Shown piece by piece: positions 12,001-24,000 of a stretch of DNA of 64,000 bases; position 1 is the first letter of the stretch; every line of letters starts with the position of its first letter. The translations under genes and the position numbers were made by a program. The DNA comes from Tamaricihabitans halophyticus (lineage in GTDB: Bacteria > Actinomycetota > Actinomycetes > Mycobacteriales > Pseudonocardiaceae). Below the pieces are notes generated by a model. The model was not told the DNA's origin, did no database searches, and was given only the letters and a program-made list of their open reading frames with translations. The stretch spans positions 186,001-250,000 of the forward strand of contig NZ_SLXQ01000004.1 in assembly GCF_004340875.1 (NCBI RefSeq). Direction: 5' to 3'.

Positions 12001-15000
12001 CCATCGCTGGATGACAGCTGTACGGCCGCCCAGCTCCGCAGAAGTTCACGGGACCGCAGCTCCGCGCGGTAGGCGGCGAGCGCGTCGGCATCCCAACGAG
12101 CGGCGGAGCTGACTCCGTCGACCTGGTCCTGTTCGGTCCGGCGGTCGAGCTCCCGTGCGGCAGCGTCGAGGTCGTCGCTGCCCAAGCCGACGTGGCGCGC
12201 TTCGGCTATCAGCACGGTATCGGCACTATGGTGTGTCCTGCCGTCCGGCCACACTCCCTGCCCTGGCAGGAATGCGACCGTACCGTCACTCAGCCGCTGC
12301 ACCCGCAGCAACCGTCCATCGGCGGCGTATGCGGTGTCGCCGCCGGAGTCATCCAGCTGCGTATGCCGGGCGCCCGTTACCCGATCGGCGAGCTCGACGC
12401 CGTCGTCACCCATGCGCCAGACCGCGTCACCAGGTATCGTGTTTGCCACCACAAGTCCTGCCGTGCCGGCGACTGCGGCGGCCACCTCGCCGACATTCGA
12501 TTCACTATCGCTGCGATGCGATTCCGTCGCGACGACTCGGAATACGCGAGAATCTTCGCCAGCCTCGCCGATCAAGGTGAGCACGACGGAGTCTGGTTGC
12601 TCGCTCGCTTCGATGGCCGCCGGTCGATCTCCAGCGACGAAGAGCAGGCGGAACTCCTGATAGGGCATCTGCGTACGCGTCGAGTCGAGTCGGCCGCTGA
12701 AGGTGCCAGGTTCATCGTCGGCTTCAAGGAGAACCATCAACTCGTGCGGCTGGCCTGATTCGTCGTAGACCTCGCCCGCCAACCAGACACTCGCCCCGGC
12801 CTGGTCGACTACGACACGTAGGTCATCAGCCACGGCTCCATCGACCTCGTCCTCCGGAGCCAAGTCCCAGGCCTGCCGTTGCCGCCCCTCAATTGAATCA
12901 GTGACCTGGTTCCCAGCGACGTAGCCGCCCGAGACCGATGCGACGAGCCCAGCGGCGACACCACCGACGAGTGCCTGGCGTCGGCTCACGCCACGACCGA
13001 TCTCGCCCCAGCTGGCCTTTGGCCACTGCGTCAGTGCGTACAGGGCGGTCGCCTGCGCCTTGTCAATCCTGCGAGTGAAGAGCATGTCCATCAGCTCGCG
13101 GAAATCGCGGGATGCGGCACGGCGGCTTTCGGTTGTCTTCGCCTTGCCGTCGGCCCGGCCGAACTTGCGGTAGTGCTCGCCTATCTTGGCGCCTTGTCGC
13201 CCAAGCAGGCTGTTCCCTGGTTCGCGCGCTGCCGCGTTCACCATCCCCAATGCGAGTTTGACTTGGGTCTGGATCACCGCTTCGTCAAGCGAACCGTCAA
13301 AGATCCGGATCTCGACGTGATCGCCAGGTTTGCCGGCAACCGATTGAACGTTGATCGAGGTGTCGCGGAAGGCCTTTGCATCGGCAAGTGAGACGAAACC
13401 CTCTGATGGAAAATTTACGGGTGCCGCGTACCGGCGGCCACGGTGTTGACCTGATCCGGGGTCAGCGCCCAGTCGATACAACACATCCTGGAAAGTATCG
13501 CCGAGTGCAAACAGGGTGTTGTACTTGCCAATATCGCCACCGAAGTCACGGGTTCCGATGTGGATATGCCCACCAACCCGGAATGAAGCTCGGCCTCCGT
13601 GCTGGCGGATGACGGCCAACACAGTGACCAGATCTCGCCACGTCTGCGGTGTATCAGACAAGATCGGCGAAACGATCTCACCGGAAACCGACCCGTCAGT
13701 CTCCACTCGCCAGGAATTCCGCGCGTCCTTGTACCCGGCCGCACGTCCGTGGTGTGCCTCGTACATCTGGGCGGATTCACTCAGACCGGCTTCGTGGAGC
13801 TCGCGGGCGATATCGTTCAGGATCCTCGCTGTAAAGGTGGCCTTGCTGGTTCGCAGACTGAACTCGAGCTCTAGTCCGAAGGGCCTACCACTTTCTGGTG
13901 CACCGAGCCCGCCAGTCACATTGTCGATTAGGTAGGGGATAGCCGGTTCGCCATTGGCTACGCGCTGCCTGGCCGACTCGAGATCCGCTTCGAAAACCTC
14001 GGGTAGCGCCGTGTAGTCCAGTCCCGGTCCCAACGACTCGGTACTGATATCGCGTCTCGCCGCATACAGGCTGTCGTCGGAAACGCCAAGGCGGTCGGCA
14101 ACGGAACCGACGAGGTCGATCAGCGCGCTGTCGTCCGCATTCGAACGGTAGGCGATCCAGAGCTTTTCCACGGCTGAGGCGATCTCGGCACGGCCAGCGT
14201 CGTCGACAGCGGTCTGGCCGATCGCAGAGCGGTAGCCAGCCGTGAACCGATCGCGCAGTCTGGGTAGTTCCTCACCCAGTCCAACCCGGTTGAGTAGGCC
14301 ACCGAGCTCGATCAGGAACCGCGCCACATGGTTGCCCCCGCGTCCGGTAGGCAGACCACTGTCCGGCGAAATGGACTGCGCGATGCTATCCACACTGGTC
14401 AGACCGACCCGTTGGGACCCCAGATCCACCAGCGTGTTGTCCGGGTCCGGGTTGTCTTCGGTGTAGGAATGACCGGCAAAAACAACCTCGCCGTCCTGCT
14501 TAGCCGCCGTATCCAACGCGGGTTGGATCTTCGTCAGCATTCGCCATATCGGAGTGGACAATTTGTATTCGGCGACTATTTGCCGCACAACCGATGCGGC
14601 ACCTGCCAGCGGAAACGCGTCGTGGCCCGATCCCGTTACTGGTGTTCCAGAGCCTGATGGAGTGGTGTGCAGCTCACCGAAGGCACGCGCCGTCAGCTCG
14701 ACCGCGTCGCCAAGTTCCGACAAGGAATTCGCCAGCTCATCACCGCCGCCATGCTCCGGCTGCCGCGCAGCGAGCACGGCGGCCTGGTGCACCAGACCGC
14801 TCAGCGTGGTACCTGGCACAGCACTGATCAGGACAGCCCCCGCGTCGCCGCCCATCCGCCACGCACCCAGGACGGTCGCCGCTAACATCGTCGGATAGTT
14901 CGATCCGCCTAGCACGGCATGGCCGGCAAGTACGTCGTCGAGTCTCGACGTGATTGACAACATCGCGATGATGTCGTTTGCCTGATTGCGAACCAACCAG

Positions 15001-18000
15001 GTGGGGTTCGTCGTGTCGGGTGCACGCTCAATGCCGATGCTCTCGTCGCCGAGCGCCTCGGCGACGAGACGCTCCGCGATGCCGGGCGCTAGCGCGGTAA
15101 ACGGTCCATCGGCGACCTGATCCGGCGTGAGCTCGTAACCAGCGACCCTGTCGGTGCCCTGCGCGGCACCGAGATTCGCCAGTTGTTGTTCGAAGGCTCC
15201 ATCGCGACGCTCAGGAGCGCGCACTCGCGCGATGCGCTTCTGCCATTCCGAAGGTTGTGGTCGTAGCCCCTGGCCCCCCATGCTCGCCCTGGGGTCAGTG
15301 GCACCGCCTCCGTCCGCGTACTCCACTCCCCCAAGGGGCGGTGGTGTTACTGGTGGATTCTTCGGCTGCTTCGTCCTGGAGCCTTCTCGCTGGCTGAATC
15401 CCCTTGGTTGAGTGTGTCCGGCACCGTCAACGAATTCGGTCCCCGGGGCAAACCGCATACCGTTCGCGTCACGCCTGGACCTGGTGGGCAGCGTGTACGC
15501 GACGTCCGACGACGGCGCCTTCCTACCGCGCAAGGGCGGCGGAATCAGTGGCTGCTGCGGCTGCTCGGCCACGGGCTCGTGGTTCCCGTGCGGCGTGTCG
15601 TCAATCTGCCGTTCAAAACCAGCCAGCCTCGAGATCTGGTCCAGAACCTGGTCCCGCTGCGCGGTGCGTGCGTACTCAGCTTCCAGGAGCGTGAACAGCA
15701 ACTGGATTCGGAGCAGCGACAGTGGAGCACCGTCCCAGCTCATCATGTACCGGAGAATCTCGCCGGTAAGGAACTCGCCTCGACGGTGCCACGCGTTTGA
15801 CGTAACGCCTACGGCGGATGAGACAGAAGCGATAACCGCCGATACGGCAAGACGTTGTGGGTCCATCGTCCCACTGAACGCCTGCCCCGAAACTCTCCTG
15901 ACCTCACCGGAAGCCGCGCCGGGGCCGGCATGCCAACGGACGAGATCACTACGGCCAGGCACACCGGTCGGCCCATACCGAGCCATCTCGGCGAGCTTCG
16001 CCAGGTTCTCCTTCACCTCGGCGAAGCCGTTACGTACGTCGTCCATACCGACCAGAATCAGCACGTGCGAATCATCCACATTGGGCTTCACCCAGGACGC
16101 GCCAGAGCCGACCCAGGGAACCACGCGCACGACGAACTCCTGCCGGTGCCGCGCTTGAACCTTCGCGCCGAGCTCGTACGGCCCTGGCCGGTCCACCTTG
16201 TCGAGCAACAGTCGGTACTCACCGGGGCTGCGTGTCTCGATGCCGGCAAGATAGCGGGTTTCCCGAACCAGTGTCCCGTCATCGACAAGAGCTTGAAATG
16301 CAGCGACGGCGTCCTCTGGGGTAACATCGGAAGTCGTCGCGTGGTGCTGGAATTCGCGCTGTTCCGCCGGAGACAGCACATCCGTGTGCTGCTCCACCAG
16401 ACTCCGCATAGCCGCATCGGCACGCCGGGTTTCCCGGTGTAGCGCCCTGAGGTAATCATCCATATTACGCGCCGTGGCCGTGCGTGGTCCGATCGCGCCG
16501 AGTCGAACCTCGGCGCCTTTGGCGGTCTGGGCGCTAATGTTGATGAGGTTCAATCCCGCGTCCACACCGGACTGCACGGATCCCATCAGGTCGCGGACGG
16601 CGTTTTCCATCGCCCGCTGACTACCGTCACCGAGTATCCCGTAGAGCGCGTTCGGCACACCTTCGGAACCGCTCTTCAGCAACGCGTTCACGACGAGCTG
16701 GGCAATCGACCGTGGGACGAGCCACGGCTCGCGGTCAAGGATCTCGTCCAGCTCCCGTGCGGTCTCTTCCCGCATGACCTCGAAGCTCGTGTACTCGGGC
16801 ACCGCGGTCCGCAGCGCCCGGTCAACGCTAGCCCAGGACTCGTGCACGGTGGCGGGCGAAAAGTCCTGGCGAAGGCCCCGCTCGTGCTCCATGTTGATCC
16901 GGACGGTTATCGGGAACCGCCGACCCTTGGGCAGCAGTTTCACTACGAGTATGGCTTCGCCCCTCGTGGGCGACTCGGTCTCGGCGGAGACGACATCAGC
17001 GCGGGTGCGGGCGTGCTCCGCCATCGCCGTAGCGGCGGTGATCGCCGCCTCGCCGCCATCAATCGGCTTGCCGGTGGCGGGTTCGGGATCGCCGAGCAGC
17101 CGTTCAATCTCGGTCCGCTGCCGAGTGACGATCTCCAGCGCGCCATCCAGCAAGGCCAAACCATCGCGACCCAACTCATTGCGCACGAGAACACTGTCCG
17201 GCCGCTCATAGCCCAGCCGTGCACGCCGTTCGTCGTCCCACCGGAAGCCGACCGAGTTATTGGCTCGCCGACCAAGCCACCGACCGTAAGCGCCGAGCAT
17301 GCGCGCCGAGCCGCTACCAATCAAAGCTTGCAGCACAGTGCCGACTGGTAGACCCAGTGTCAAAACAGCAACCCCAACAAGGGTCGCCGCTTCCCACAGG
17401 AGTCCGATGGATTCCTTACGTAGGGCTGGCCTGAGCCCTGCTATCTTCCAGACGATCGACGCCTTGTAGAGCGCAGATACGAACTGCAACGACAGATCTC
17501 GCCACAGCGCTTCGTCATCCATCGCCGCCGTTCGCTCCGTGGTGGCGTAGAACACCTCGAGTTCCATGGTTCTGGCTCGCCAGTCGGTGTCCACCAAGCG
17601 CTGATTGGAGTTCTGCGCCACGCGCCCAGTCAGCGTGACGCCGATCCGATCACCGTTGGGGAGCGTGGCGGCTATCCGCCGCTCCTGCGCGTCCCAGGTA
17701 ACGTCGCGCAAGCCCTCGATAAGCGCACGGTTAGTGCCCACATTGACCAGATCAGCGGGGAGCGCTCGTCCGGGCTTTCCTTCCGCGCCCAACGCGACGG
17801 CGATGTCCCGCGCCATATTGTCGGCCCGTTCCCCTAGTTCGGCCGCGTGGGTGGGCGAGAGTGCCGCGCCACTTTCCGGTCGAGCGTCAGGCAGCTGCAA
17901 GCCATGTCGTTCGGCGATGCCCTGTGCCACATCGCGCACACCATTGAAGTCGCGGTACAGGCGGCTGAGCCCCGGACCCTGCAAGCCACCACGTAATGTC

Positions 18001-21000
18001 GCGCTGAATCGCCTGGCGCTGTCGCCAGCCATCAGGTTCCGGATGTATTCGTAGACCGTCAGCGGCACCCGGGTGGCGGCGGCGTAGCTGAACCCGACCA
18101 GAGCACCCAGGAAAGCGCTCCACTCGCCACCCAGACCCAGCGCCCCCGCGGTCGCGAAGCCGACCGTGTTGCCACCGATCTGACCGATGGCTTCTAGCAT
18201 CGCCACCCGTACGTACGCGCTCTCCTCGTTCATCGCGATGACGTAGTCGGCTATCTCGGCGCGAAGAATATCCCGGAGGGCGGCGTCGATATCGGATTCG
18301 GTGGCGTTCCTGTCCACCACCAGACGCAACCGGCTTGGTTCGGTCCAGCCGCCATAACCACCGGACCGCGCGATCACCTGCCCCCTGGGCAGATCACCGA
18401 CCTCGAGTTGGAAGCTAAATCCCGGCCTGGACAGGGTCCACCAGTCCTCGCCTTCCAGACTTTGTAGCACATAAACGTTGTCCCCGACGGGATTTTCCGG
18501 CGGGTTCATACTCTCCATATCCATATCGAGCGCGTCGACACGGAGCTCGCTCGAATGCGTGATCCGCAGTCGGTGCAAGTCACGGCCGGAGAAGCCGATA
18601 TCGATGGGACTGCCGAACGTATCGTGCTTCAACGCGTACTGCGTCCTGGCGAGTCCTGGCGACAGGTGGTTGTCCACATCGGTCAACACGTCCAGCACCA
18701 TTCGGCCGTCCGCGGAAAGCCGGCCCGCAAGTTGCGGGTGTCTGAGCATCTTGTTGAGCGAACTCATCCGCCACTCGCTGCCGTGTGCGGATTCATTCAG
18801 CCCCATACCGCGGTTTGTACCCGCGGCATCCCCATTGACCAATGCGTTGAGTTTGTCGGCGGCGTATCGCAGACTCTCGTTGTCGCCGACGACAGCGCGA
18901 AAGTCTCTGCCGCTGCGTAGTGTGTCGAGTTGTTCCCGACTCAACATCGCTTCAAGCTCGGCCAGGCCGGTAAGCAACCGGTCCAGAAGCGCTACATCGC
19001 CTTCGGAAGGTTTGGTGAACAGTTTCCGGGACGATGCGCCGTGGAATATTTCCGGCGTCGCCTCCGCACCAACGTCGAGCACACGGCCCGGATCGACGAG
19101 GTCGAGATAGCGCTCGCCGAGGTCACGCAAGGCAGCAAAACCAGCCTCGGCGCGGTCCGCGAGTCGGTCGATCTCGCTGTCCAGCAAACCTATCTGTTCA
19201 ACGATCTTGGTGTCTGGTTTCGCGCCCCGATGGTCGAGCAGCGACTGCTGGTAGGTCAGCACGGTCGTGAGCTCGCCAAGCATGCCGGCGTACGCCTCGT
19301 AGCGGACAAACAACTGCCGCTCCAGTGCACCGGCCGCGCCCTCGGTGGCATGTTCGTCGTAACCTACCGCGAGCTGGTTCATCACCACGGCCACTCGCTC
19401 GGCCTGCTCGGCAAGCTCGGCCGCGGCGTAGCCGTCATCGCTGCCGAGGCGGATCATCCGCAATAGCTCGCCAAGGTCCTCGGTCGCGCGCACCGTGAGC
19501 TCTCGTGTCCGCGCCGCCTCTTCGAACGCTGGGCGCGGCTCTTCGACCGTTATGCCAGGCTGGTTTTGCCGCGCGGCCAGTTGCTCGGCGTTCGCGGTGG
19601 CAGTTGCCAGCAGTCCGGGCAGCTGGTCCATCGCCTCGCGCAATGGCACTCCGATGAGCGGGATCAGCCCCATTTGGACGTCCGGGAATGGCGGCAGCAC
19701 GACGGTCACTGGTCCAGCCAATTCCGTGCCATCGTCGCGTACGTGGATCTCCGGCAGCCGGAGTACGGCCGCGGCGGCGGTCGGCTCACCGCGTACGGAG
19801 ATATCCACCGCTCGCCCGTCGATCTGGACCGACCAGGTGTCTTGGTACGCGGTTGGCTCTATCGAGTCGAAGTAGCGGGCGAGGAACGTTTCCGCGAGTG
19901 AGGTTAGGTTCTCCGGCACGGTGACCGCCGCCTGCGCGGGCAGGGTCGGCAGCGCTACCTCCTGTCCAGGTAGGACGAACTCGGGACTTGCCGGCACCGA
20001 AGGGGCTTCCGCGGGAACCGCTACGTCGGCGCCGGGCACGTAGGCGGGCAGCAACTGCTCGCCGACACGCAGGATGGTCGCCGTGGCCGTATAACCAAGC
20101 GGGGTATGGGTTACTACGGCGCCGTCGGTACGCACTTCTCGAACGGCGATACCGTAGTTGTCGGTCAGGACGGTCAGCAGGTCGTCGATATGCGGGGACC
20201 CGGTGTGCCGGGAAAGCAAATCGTCGTGTAGCTCCGATGGTGACGAAATGCCGTGGGCATCGGTCAACGCTTGCCTAGCCGAATGCGACAGCGCGCGGTA
20301 CACCGCGGGAGCCAACCCAGCGACACCGTCCGACACCCATGCGGTGGCCAGGCCATGTTCATCAAGATACCTGAGCTGTGCGGTACTTAGTGGGAACTCC
20401 TTACCAGGCATAGAATCCGGCGATGGCGCTTGCGTTTTCTCGGTCCTCGAACCCTGCTCGGCACGTCGAGCACCCTCCGGCGAGTTGCCAGCGACCGAGG
20501 TCGCGGGCAACTCGGCAACGCCGCCAGTTGGATCGATTGCGTAACGCGTGAAGCCACCCGCGGCACTGGTGACGTCGAGTTCGATGTGTATACCGAGTTG
20601 TCGCGCCAGCTCGCGGCTCGTGTCAATGGGATCGTCCAGTGTGCCCGGCTGCGTGGGCGGTTGTCCGCCAGGCAATGCGGGGGCGCCGATCGCCTCATCC
20701 ACAAATCGGTGCGCACCATGGATATCGTCCAGCAACTCGCCAATGGACTCGGCGATGTCCGCCGTTCGCTGACGAATCGCTGATCCGAGCTCCGCCTCGT
20801 CTGTCGAGGGCATATCCTCGACAACGGCCCTCGCCGTAAGGATCCCGACGCTGGCTCGGTCGAGCTCAGCTAGCCTGGCTTCGGCCCTACGGAGCAGCGG
20901 AACGGCCAAGACAGCTGCCTGATCGCCGGCCGCATCCGCAATGCGTTCTCGAATGCTTGCCACGGCCTGCGTCGCCCACCGGATGACACTTTCCTGTGCG

Positions 21001-24000
21001 GCCACCACGGTGGCGATCTCATCGTGCGTCAGTCGCACTCGCGAACCAGGTTCGGCTCCTTCGGCACGGATGCGTTCACTAAGCGAAAAGCTGGCCGGAA
21101 GTGCCTGTAGCTCCGCGAGATCGAGCTCAGTTATCCAGTCCGAATGGACCGGCAACGCGGGCGATTCGACCGTCGTCGCTGCGGTTGCCGCATCGCCCAG
21201 CTGGTTGGCCGGATCAAGTGCGGCGCCGTAGTCGATGACAGGGGATACGGATGTGGCCGGCCCATCGGAGGCAGCCGGAAGATATAGGATGGCAGACCCG
21301 CGATAGTCGCGCATACCGCCCTGCACGACCTGCTCGTCCGGGCCTTTCACCCGTACCTCGAACACATAAGGCAGCCGATACGCGGTGGCGCCGGCCGTGG
21401 CACCCACGAGATGCGCACCGTTCTCATCGACCTGGAACTCGGCTCGATGATGATCCGTCTGCCCAAGCGGCTCGGCGTGGTGCGCGTCTTGGCGCAGTCT
21501 CAATTCCACGGTATGCCGCGCGCGACTGGCTCGCTTTGGATCCGGGATCTCGAACGTAACACCGGTGGTCACCAGTTCTCGGTAGCGCCCGATCAGCGCC
21601 GACTCGCTGAGCGAAGCGTCAAGTGCGGTCAGATTCCGCAGCTGCGCCGCCCTCGTTTGCCGCCGTCGTGGCAGGCGAGCCCTGTCGACAACTTCGGTGT
21701 TACCGTCGGGCACATAGGCCGCATCCGGCACGAGACCTTCGTTGACGGCCACACCCATAATCGCTTCGCGAAGCAGACCCAGCCCGGGGACGAGCACACC
21801 GTTGCGCCGCATAGCGATGCCGGCCAACCAGGCACCGTCCGCCGCCGATTCCCCATTGTTGGTGGCGCGCAACAACTCCGCGGTGGCAGCTTGCGGATCG
21901 ACATCGCTCAGCGATGGTTCACCACGTACATAGTCCCCGGAGACCGCATCGGCGGAGACCGGCAGGCCATGCCGATATGCGCTCGTCTCGGACATTTCGG
22001 TACGCATCCAGCCCGGAACGACCTTGTCACCGAGTTCGACACCACCCGAGCTGTACACGGTGAACTCATGCAGCACCCCGGGTGTCCCAAGTGGATCGTC
22101 GGGATCGCCCCACACATGGGATTGCACCGGTACCGGATTGCGGTGAATACCAAATCGCGTACCGCCTTCGGTCACGCTAACCCGGTCAAGGGAGCTCCCC
22201 CGCCACGGTGAACCCACCATCGCCGCGTTGTCTGGGCGCGGCGTGATTCGATGGCGGAGAACGACGGTCTTGGCTGAGCCGTGCACCGTGAGTATCTGGC
22301 CCTCGCCGGCCGTGGTTGCCGTTGCCAGATGTTCCTGGAGGTTGTCGAGATAGTGGTAAATCTGTTCCCGAACACCGTCGGTGCGTTCTAGCCCCGCGTC
22401 CGCGGCCAGGTCGATCATGCGCTGCGCGATAGTGTCCCGCCCGCCCAACTCGAGCAATCGCAGTTCTGACAAGGGTCCCGAATGGTGGTCGGTAGGTTCG
22501 GTCCGCGCTTGCTCTGTCGCGATTTCCCGATAGTCGTTGCCGAGTTCGAGCCGCATGGTGCGCGGGCCGTCGGCCCCTAGGCCGGTGAAGCGGGTCGGCT
22601 CACCGAACGAGCCGGTCTTCGGGTCGCGTTCAGCGAGCTCAAAGACCACACCAACCTCGACCTTGGCTTCCGCTGCCGCGCGTGCCGCGACAACACCACT
22701 GGTGGTGATCTCGCTGAGCTGCTTACGCAACGATTGCGCGTTCGCTGCCCCGGGCTCAGCTACCGGTGTCGGATCTTCGAGAATTAGTCGAACCCGTAGC
22801 TCGCGGGAACCGAACCACCACACATCGCCATCACGCGAGGTCAACTGCGCGAAGCGACCATCAAGACGGGCACGTATCGCGGATTCCGTGACGTCGCTCA
22901 GCTCCAGCTGCCGACCGAGGTAGTGCGCCAGCGAAGCGGCAAAGGGCACCGGGGTCACTGGGGTTCCGTCGTTCAGCATAGCCCGCTCGACGGCCGGCAA
23001 CTTGGCCGTGAAGTCCACGTCTTGCTCGACACTTTGGCGAGCTGGCAGGGGTTCGCCAGGCAACGGTGGCAGCCCGGCAATCGGATCGAGGCCATCGGTG
23101 CGCTGCTCGAAGGCCATGCCGAACCACGCCGGATCGGACACGATCAATTCCCTGCGCTGGGCACCCGTGTAACGACCGTGCACGTACAGGTCGCCGGCGA
23201 CGGCATGTAGCCGACGAAGCTCGTCAGCGGAGAGCTCGCGCGAGATACCCGCCTGGTCAAGTACCTGGGTGAATGCCTCGACGTCGGCGGGATCCCCGCG
23301 ATCGTAGCCGAAGGCGACCGAAACCGCCGCGATATCGACGGGCGCGATCGCGCGTCGTACGGTCGTCACGGCCTCCAGCTCGGCTCGCAACCGTCCTGCC
23401 GCCGCGCCGTCAGGTAGACCCAACACATAGTCCATACCGCGCGCGATGGCCAGCTCGACGGCGGCACGGAAATCCGGTCCGAAACGGTCGTTGAGTTTCC
23501 GTAGATCGACCTCCGCTTCCAACGCGCGAGCGACATTGATTCCGGGAAGCTCCAAGCGAAGAGCCTGCTCGAAGCGGACGTCCGTACCTTCCTCGAGAGG
23601 AGTCTCGCGATCGGCGAGCTCGGCGGGGGGAGCGTCTTCGGTTGAGGGCCTGGCGATCTCAATCATCTGTGACGGCTGCGACACGTCATCATCATGATCA
23701 GGAACAGCAGCATGGCTTGGCGAACTATCCGAGCCAGGGGCTGGTCCCGATGCCGACCATGCCGGGTTCACGCCGCGCGACGGCCCTTGCTTGGTCCCCG
23801 CTACGGTTATGTAATCGGTCGCTTCTGCGCGCGTGACCCCGATACCACGCCGACGTAGTTCACTCGTAATCTGTCCCAGCGGAGCACCATTGCCGGTGTC
23901 GAGACGCAACATCGTACCGGCTTGCAACGCATCCGCGATTCCACCAAGCACGTCGATATTGGCGCTCGAGATTCGCTCGTAGGACCAGCCCTTCAAGTGA

